NCBI GenBank assembly: GCA_036170795.1 | Contig: JAVHPX010000020.1 | Location: forward strand, 1-17,473 | Direction: 5' to 3' | DNA length: 17,473 bases | From: UBA8515 sp036170795 | GTDB lineage: Bacteria; Patescibacteriota; Minisyncoccia; Phycocordibacterales; UBA9973 | Shown: piece after piece, positions 13,874-17,473 of the stretch | Layout of the letters: the number at the start of each line of letters is the position of its first letter | Position numbering within the stretch: position 1 is the first letter of the stretch | Notes under the pieces: model-generated | The model's input: only the letters and a program-made list of their open reading frames with translations | The model's database searches: none | What the model was told of the DNA's origin: nothing | Made by a program: the position numbers and the translations under genes

Positions 13874-14256
13874 ATTTTAACTAATGCTCGTATTTTTGCT
13901 CCAGCAACACTATCAACAGTCAAACCCTTAGCTCTTTGAAATTCGGCAAGAGCATCTTTTGTTAATGGACCAAATTTACCAGTGGCTTTATTTTTTGCAA
14001 GTACTACTGCTGCAGGACCAGAAGCTTTTTTAATTAAGAATTTCTGTAAAGTCAAAACATCATTGCCCTTCATTCCGAGCTTAAGATTTCTTTTAGTAGT
14101 CTTCCTTTTAGTAATTCTTTTAGGTTTAGATGAATGCGGAGCAGTATCAGGTGTAATGAGTGTTGGGGTAGTAATTAATCTCTCAGCAGAAACTATAAAA
14201 GGATTAAAAACAAAAATAGAAAGTATTATTAAAATTGGTATAAATTTTTTAATCAT
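13870..14256 (-). CDS. Secreted peptidoglycan-binding-domain protein
   Basis: A 128-residue exported protein. A signal peptide (1-24: basic start, hydrophobic core, VSA before the predicted cut) is followed by a basic Thr/Lys-rich linker (about 42-57). A single PG_binding_1 (PF01471-like) domain covers about 59-128: LKLGMKGNDVLTLQKFL, TGKFGPLTKDALAEFQRAKG, then a short C-terminal helix. It should bind cell-wall peptidoglycan; no catalytic domain is attached. Its ATG overlaps the end of the M23 peptidase gene by 8 bp (ATGATTAA), implying one transcript and coupled translation, so the two probably act on the same wall. Confidence 0.9.
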   Translation of the reverse strand: MIKKFIPILIILSIFVFNPFIVSAERLITTPTLITPDTAPHSSKPKRITKRKTTKRNLKLGMKGNDVLTLQKFLIKKASGPAAVVLAKNKATGKFGPLTKDALAEFQRAKGLTVDSVAGAKIRALVKI

Positions 14257-15445
14257 TTATTTGTAAATCTTTAGCATTAACTTTTAAACCAAGATAAGGA
14301 TTACCTAAACTGCCGTGGAAACCAATATGCACGTGAGGACCAGTCGAATGACCCGTCGAACCAACATAACCAATCACATCACCCTGTTTAACTTTTTGTC
14401 CTACATTTACTGACACCTTATTCATATGACCAAAGATTGCTTGACGACCATCATCAAAATCTATAACAATATATTTTCCATATCCACCATTCCATCCAGA
14501 TGGGTGAGCTATTAACACTGTACCACTTTGAATAGCAAATATAGGTGTGCCCTTAGGTGCTGAAAAATCATAAGCATTATCAGCATGTAATCCTTGAGAT
14601 ACACGCCCAATACCTTCTGATAATGGCCAAATATATCCACCGTTTATAGTACCAATTGGCTGACCTGATGGTGTATTTATTGTATTATCAAATTGTGATT
14701 GTATCGTTGTTTGTTTTACTGTCTGTTGCTCATTTACCTTAGGTGCTTCTATTGTAGATTCCACAACGACAGGAGTACTAAGCGATGGCAATGCTATATT
14801 TGCAATGACGGGTTCAATTTCTTTTACTTTATCTTGCACAATTGGTAAGGGGTCAATTTTTTTAACAGGGACTTCATTTTTTTTAATTTTATACTCTTTT
14901 GATGAAATTACTTCATTTTTCTTTTTTGGTTGATCTTTAAATGCCAAAATCACAAGCTGTTGTCCGATCTTTAACAAATCTGATTTCTTAAGATCAGCAT
15001 TTGAAGCAATTATAGTACTTTTTAGAATTTTCAACTTTTTAGCAATACTATCTAAAGTGTCACCTTTTTCAACGATATAAACATTAATTTTTTCATCTGA
15101 AGCATATTCCTCAATATTATTATCAATACCAAGAGGACTATTATTGGACACGAGGGCCTCATTCGAAATAATCGCAATGGTTGGTATATCTTTTTTTATA
15201 CTATTTAAATCAGGATTAACTGATGATTCTTGCAATGGAAGTGTCTGAGAATTATGAACTTTTATTGTATCATCTATAGAAGAAATTTCTGCCGCTTGAG
15301 TCTCATTACCAAGAACTTTTGCAAACAAATTAGAGAAAAAAGAAGCTTGTGTGTAACTTGGGTGAAATACTATATATGTAATAATTACCAAACAAAAAAC
15401 AACCTTTATAATAAAAGATTTAATAAATAAGGTTATTTTCATCAT
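14249..15445 (-). CDS. LysM-domain M23 family metallopeptidase
   Basis: A 398-residue exported cell-wall hydrolase or hydrolase activator. An N-terminal hydrophobic segment (8-28) serves as signal or anchor. A LysM domain (about 122-167: VYIVEKGDTLDSIAKKL, NADLKKSDLLKIGQQLVI) binds glycan strands. A low-complexity Pro/Lys/Thr-rich linker spans 170-265. The C-terminal LytM/M23 domain (about 275-390) has the zinc ligands His287, Asp293 and His373 and the catalytic-type His340 and His371 (GPHVHIGFHG). All key residues are present, so an active endopeptidase is expected; the exact peptide bond is unknown. It is the first gene of a two-gene operon with the PG-binding protein. Starting at ATG 15445 or the next codon makes no real difference. 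Confidence 0.94.
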   Translation of the reverse strand: MMKITLFIKSFIIKVVFCLVIITYIVFHPSYTQASFFSNLFAKVLGNETQAAEISSIDDTIKVHNSQTLPLQESSVNPDLNSIKKDIPTIAIISNEALVSNNSPLGIDNNIEEYASDEKINVYIVEKGDTLDSIAKKLKILKSTIIASNADLKKSDLLKIGQQLVILAFKDQPKKKNEVISSKEYKIKKNEVPVKKIDPLPIVQDKVKEIEPVIANIALPSLSTPVVVESTIEAPKVNEQQTVKQTTIQSQFDNTINTPSGQPIGTINGGYIWPLSEGIGRVSQGLHADNAYDFSAPKGTPIFAIQSGTVLIAHPSGWNGGYGKYIVIDFDDGRQAIFGHMNKVSVNVGQKVKQGDVIGYVGSTGHSTGPHVHIGFHGSLGNPYLGLKVNAKDLQIND

Positions 15446-15494
15446 AAGACTTTTCTGGCAAGCAGAATCACCTTTTGAATTTTTTGTTTTGGGT

Positions 15495-15522
15495 AAAATA
15501 AGCCTAAATTAATTAACTGCAA
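15495..15522 (-). promoter_or_regulatory. Possible promoter of the M23 operon
   Basis: On the minus strand, TTGCAG (15517-15522), 16 bp, TATTTT (15495-15500), giving a ~43-nt leader. Confidence 0.35.
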
Positions 15523-15789
15523 TGAGATCACCTTATTAGGAATTACAATACGACCATAAAAGTGATAACTGTAATTATATATGATACCAATGCAATTGTT
15601 ACAATCAACCTAGAATTCATTACAAAATAAAGCTTTTCTAGCGTTAGGTATTATATAACCTCATACTTCAAGGTTACATGTATTAAGACTATCTTATCTA
15701 GAAATGTTAGTCAATAAAGTAATGCACAGGGCAGAAAAAATGCTTATTTATAGGCATTATCAAGATCCTAATAACACATCTCATATATT

Positions 15790-15817
15790 TTGACAATAGA
15801 TACACATATAGTACAAT
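15790..15817 (+). promoter_or_regulatory. Promoter of the 344-residue protein gene
   Basis: TTGACA (15790-15795), 16 bp, TACAAT (15812-15817). The predicted +1 at about 15824 is three bases before the ATG, so the mRNA would be essentially leaderless. Confidence 0.6.
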
Positions 15818-15826
15818 AAAATATGT

Positions 15827-16861
15827 ATGAACAATCCTAAAATTTATAGATCCTCTGGTCATTTTAAAAATTCAGGGTCTATGGTAAACAAAGAATCTTC
15901 ATCATTAGAGAATTATGAAAAAGTTCTTAATAGTATTGCTGACCATGTCTTATCAGAAAAGATAAAAGAAATTGAAGATGAATTTAATAACAGACCTGAT
16001 ATAATACCATATACAAATCAAACACAAATGAATAGTAACGATACAACTAAAATAAATCTTCAACCAAATATAATTAAACAAAACCAGGAAAAAGAACTTG
16101 GAATTTATGATTCTAAACTTCGAGATACTATATATGAACAATCTGAAAAATATGAAAGACGATTAACTAAAAAATATGGAGACACAATAAAAGATAAGCA
16201 GAACGAAGAAGATTTAAAAGATTTTAAACAAAGCCCTTATGGATGGATTAAAACCGACCTCGAAAAAAGTATCAGGAATAGTAAAGTAGATTTAGCCATA
16301 GCTAAAGATAATATACAAAAAAAAGAGATCGAGGAAAAGATAAAAGAAAATGGAGATATTCTTAAGCTCCTCGACCAAGCTTATAAAAAGAACATTCCAT
16401 TAAAGCTTGATAGAAATTTTAATTCCCAAGAAATAACTCTTGATAATGGAAATTTATTCAAAGTAGGACAATATACGACAGAGATTAATAAATATATTGG
16501 CAAGGAAAATTCTTTATATGAGATCATTGGCATCGTTCAACGTAGAAATGATGATTTCTTAATATTAAAAACAAATAATGGAGATACCGTAGAACTAAAC
16601 ACAAAAGTAGCCTTAAAAATACTTTCAGAAAAAGAGGTCATAAAAGAAAGTGATAAGGTATTAGACTTACAAAAAGAAGAAACTACAAATAATATAGAAA
16701 AATCAGAAACAGAATTATTTAATCAAAAATTAAAAATATGTATAGACGAACAAAATAAACTAAATAATGAGTTAATGAGGGTAAGTCTTGAGTTGCAAAA
16801 AATCAAAAAAGACCTAATAACCCAAAGACAGAAAGACTTAGAAAATTCTCAAGGTAAATAA
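15827..16861 (+). CDS. Unrecognised hydrophilic coiled-coil protein
   Basis: A 344-residue protein with no signal peptide or membrane segment and no family I can name. It is very rich in Lys, Glu, Asn and Ile. Helical, coiled-coil-like stretches cover about 25-52, 95-180 (including KYERRLTKKYGDTIKDKQNEEDLKDF) and 295-340. Between them, about 190-265, lies a more globular part predicted as beta-rich (ITLDNGNLFKVGQYTTEI, YEIIGIVQRRNDDFLILKTNNGDTVEL) that could be a small barrel or binding domain. Codon use matches the AT-rich host style, and the promoter is of the leaderless type. Likely cytoplasmic; function unknown. Similar architecture occurs in uncharacterised CPR proteins, but that is an impression only. 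Confidence 0.8.
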   Translation: MNNPKIYRSSGHFKNSGSMVNKESSSLENYEKVLNSIADHVLSEKIKEIEDEFNNRPDIIPYTNQTQMNSNDTTKINLQPNIIKQNQEKELGIYDSKLRDTIYEQSEKYERRLTKKYGDTIKDKQNEEDLKDFKQSPYGWIKTDLEKSIRNSKVDLAIAKDNIQKKEIEEKIKENGDILKLLDQAYKKNIPLKLDRNFNSQEITLDNGNLFKVGQYTTEINKYIGKENSLYEIIGIVQRRNDDFLILKTNNGDTVELNTKVALKILSEKEVIKESDKVLDLQKEETTNNIEKSETELFNQKLKICIDEQNKLNNELMRVSLELQKIKKDLITQRQKDLENSQGK

Positions 16862-16871
16862 ACTAAAAATG

Positions 16872-16901
16872 ATACGATTATGTTATATGACATAATCGTA
16901 T
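16872..16901 (+). terminator. Stem-loop after the coiled-coil protein gene
   Basis: A perfect 12-bp stem, ATACGATTATGT (16872-16883) with ACATAATCGTAT (16890-16901), loop TATATG. The T-run after it is short (TTT), so it is a terminator candidate of moderate strength. Confidence 0.6.
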
Positions 16902-16929
16902 TTAAGTATGGGTTGGTAGTGGTACTGTA

Positions 16930-16958
16930 TTGACAATATTACAACAATATGCTAATGT
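16930..16958 (+). promoter_or_regulatory. Promoter of the gene at 17080
   Basis: TTGACA (16930-16935), 17 bp, TAATGT (16953-16958) preceded by TGC (extended -10). The predicted leader is about 115 nt and contains a hairpin. Confidence 0.5.
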
Positions 16959-17005
16959 AGCATGAGTTTATGTTCTTTAAAATATTGATTTTGTGAAATT
17001 AAAGG

Positions 17006-17046
17006 TACAACTTTGAACTTAACAAAAAAGTAAGGTCAGAGTTGTA
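17006..17046 (+). other. Leader hairpin upstream of the gene at 17080
   Basis: TACAACTTTGA (17006-17016) pairs over 11 bp, with one wobble, with TCAGAGTTGTA (17036-17046) around a 19-nt loop. It lies in the predicted 5' leader, 33 bp before the ATG. It may affect mRNA stability or regulation. It is not followed by a T-run adjacent to the stem, so it does not look like a standard terminator. Confidence 0.45.
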
Positions 17047-17079
17047 TCTTCAATTTTTCAAACAAAAAAAACATATAAA

Positions 17080-17473
17080 ATGAAAAAAAGTCTCCTAGCC
17101 CTTTTATTTTGGGCTATAATTGGCATAAATGCCAACAACATATTTGCTCAGCAAGCAGAGCAAGTGACCAACACAGTTGCCTGTCAAATTTTGGACAGGA
17201 TCAACGCTCTTGAAAAAAAAGTAGACGGCAATATAACGGCTACAGAAAAAAAACTGGAGAAAATAGAGACCAGATTGGGGGGAAAAATCTATGTCGTGAA
17301 AACTAATTTTAATGCTTTCAAAGAAGAAAGTAACAGGAAATTAGATACGATGAACAATAATTTTCCGGTGTTGGTACAAAGCCAAAAAGATATAGCTGAT
17401 ACACTAAAAAAAGTCAGTGAAAAGACAGACGGGCTGTCTATTAAACAAAAAAACTTGTCTGAACAGATAAGGG
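17080..17473 (+). CDS. Secreted coiled-coil protein, partial (runs off the window)
   Basis: The first 131 codons of an open frame that continues past the window end. A signal peptide (basic MKK, hydrophobic core 4-18, IFA before QQ at 23-24) predicts export by Sec and cleavage by signal peptidase I. The mature part is one long amphipathic coiled coil with regular heptads, for example ILDRINALEKKVDG and TATEKKLEKIETRLGG. I recognise no family. The leader is A-rich, without a Shine-Dalgarno, and shares the TTCAATTTTT-N-AAAC motif with the lipoprotein gene. Codons such as CTG, GGG, GCC and AGG are commoner than in the adjacent AT-rich gene, suggesting a different origin. The start is well supported by the signal peptide. 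Confidence 0.8.
   Translation, partial: MKKSLLALLFWAIIGINANNIFAQQAEQVTNTVACQILDRINALEKKVDGNITATEKKLEKIETRLGGKIYVVKTNFNAFKEESNRKLDTMNNNFPVLVQSQKDIADTLKKVSEKTDGLSIKQKNLSEQIR

Larger units (their letters stand above)
15446..15826. other. 381-bp gene-free stretch with divergent promoters
   Basis: No credible ORF or RNA gene. It carries the promoter region of the M23 gene (minus) and the promoter of the 344-residue protein gene (plus). The octamer ATCACCTT occurs at 15467-15474 and 15527-15534, exactly 60 bp apart. A 9-bp stem-loop lies at 15739-15758. The rest is unremarkable AT-rich DNA. Confidence 0.6.

Noticed and set aside
15739..15758. Stem-loop AATGCTTAT/ATAGGCATT as a terminator or small RNA
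   Set aside because: Short loop, no T-run and no gene ending nearby; mentioned only within the gene-free stretch.
1..17473. Alternative genetic code (UGA recoded, as in some CPR lineages)
   Set aside because: All core proteins read through full length without in-frame TGA, and the cassette gene ends at TGA.
1..17473. CRISPR array, tandem repeat array, toxin-antitoxin pair or retroelement
   Set aside because: No regularly spaced repeats, no small paired ORFs with such motifs and no reverse transcriptase were seen on either strand.

Overview
The window looks like chromosomal DNA of an AT-rich, reduced-genome bacterium. It is most likely a member of the Candidate Phyla Radiation (Patescibacteria), probably Parcubacteria-like; this is inferred from gene content, base composition and compact gene layout, not from a marker search. 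The standard bacterial code fits: TAA, TAG and one TGA act as stops. Neither tRNA gene encodes CCA, and a CCA-adding enzyme gene directly follows one of them. Shine-Dalgarno sequences are essentially absent. Several housekeeping genes have a -10 box placed so that transcription would start at, or within 3 nt of, the start codon.

Layout. (1) 1-2700: yraN on the minus strand, then a 280-bp AT-rich gap holding a 14-bp parS core, two DnaA boxes and an 11-bp inverted repeat, then tRNA-Gly (minus), tRNA-Arg (plus) and cca. More parS-like sites lie in yraN and cca. This resembles an origin-proximal segment with genes diverging from the gap. (2) 2700-4140: exoA and a SAM methyltransferase, a minus-strand pair. 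(3) 4140-5750: a 129-bp perfect direct repeat of the 3' end of a Xer-type recombinase gene flanks a cassette of consensus promoter, 404-aa membrane protein gene and terminator. The intact xer gene follows on the minus strand. (4) 6600-7746: a second promoter-gene-terminator unit encoding a lipoprotein with lytic-transglycosylase-like motifs. (5) 7750-13870: rpsO, a NYN-domain gene, pnp, a one-TM protein, a TraR/DksA-type zinc-finger protein, and comM/yifB. (6) 13870-15445: minus-strand pair of a secreted peptidoglycan-binding protein and a LysM-M23 peptidase. (7) 15446-17473: a gene-free stretch, an unrecognised coiled-coil protein, and the start of a secreted coiled-coil protein that runs off the window.

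How it fits together. Most genes serve RNA maturation and decay (cca, rpsO, NYN, pnp), DNA repair and recombination (exoA, xer, yraN, comM) and the cell wall (M23/LysM, PG-binding protein, lipoprotein). The most unusual pattern is the set of three plus-strand genes at 4364, 6677 and 17080. They encode exported or membrane proteins, begin MKK, have TTGACA promoters and A-rich leaders of roughly 27-115 nt, and use somewhat GC-richer codons than their neighbours. One sits between duplicated xer tails, which suggests recent gain of a self-contained gene cassette at the recombinase locus.
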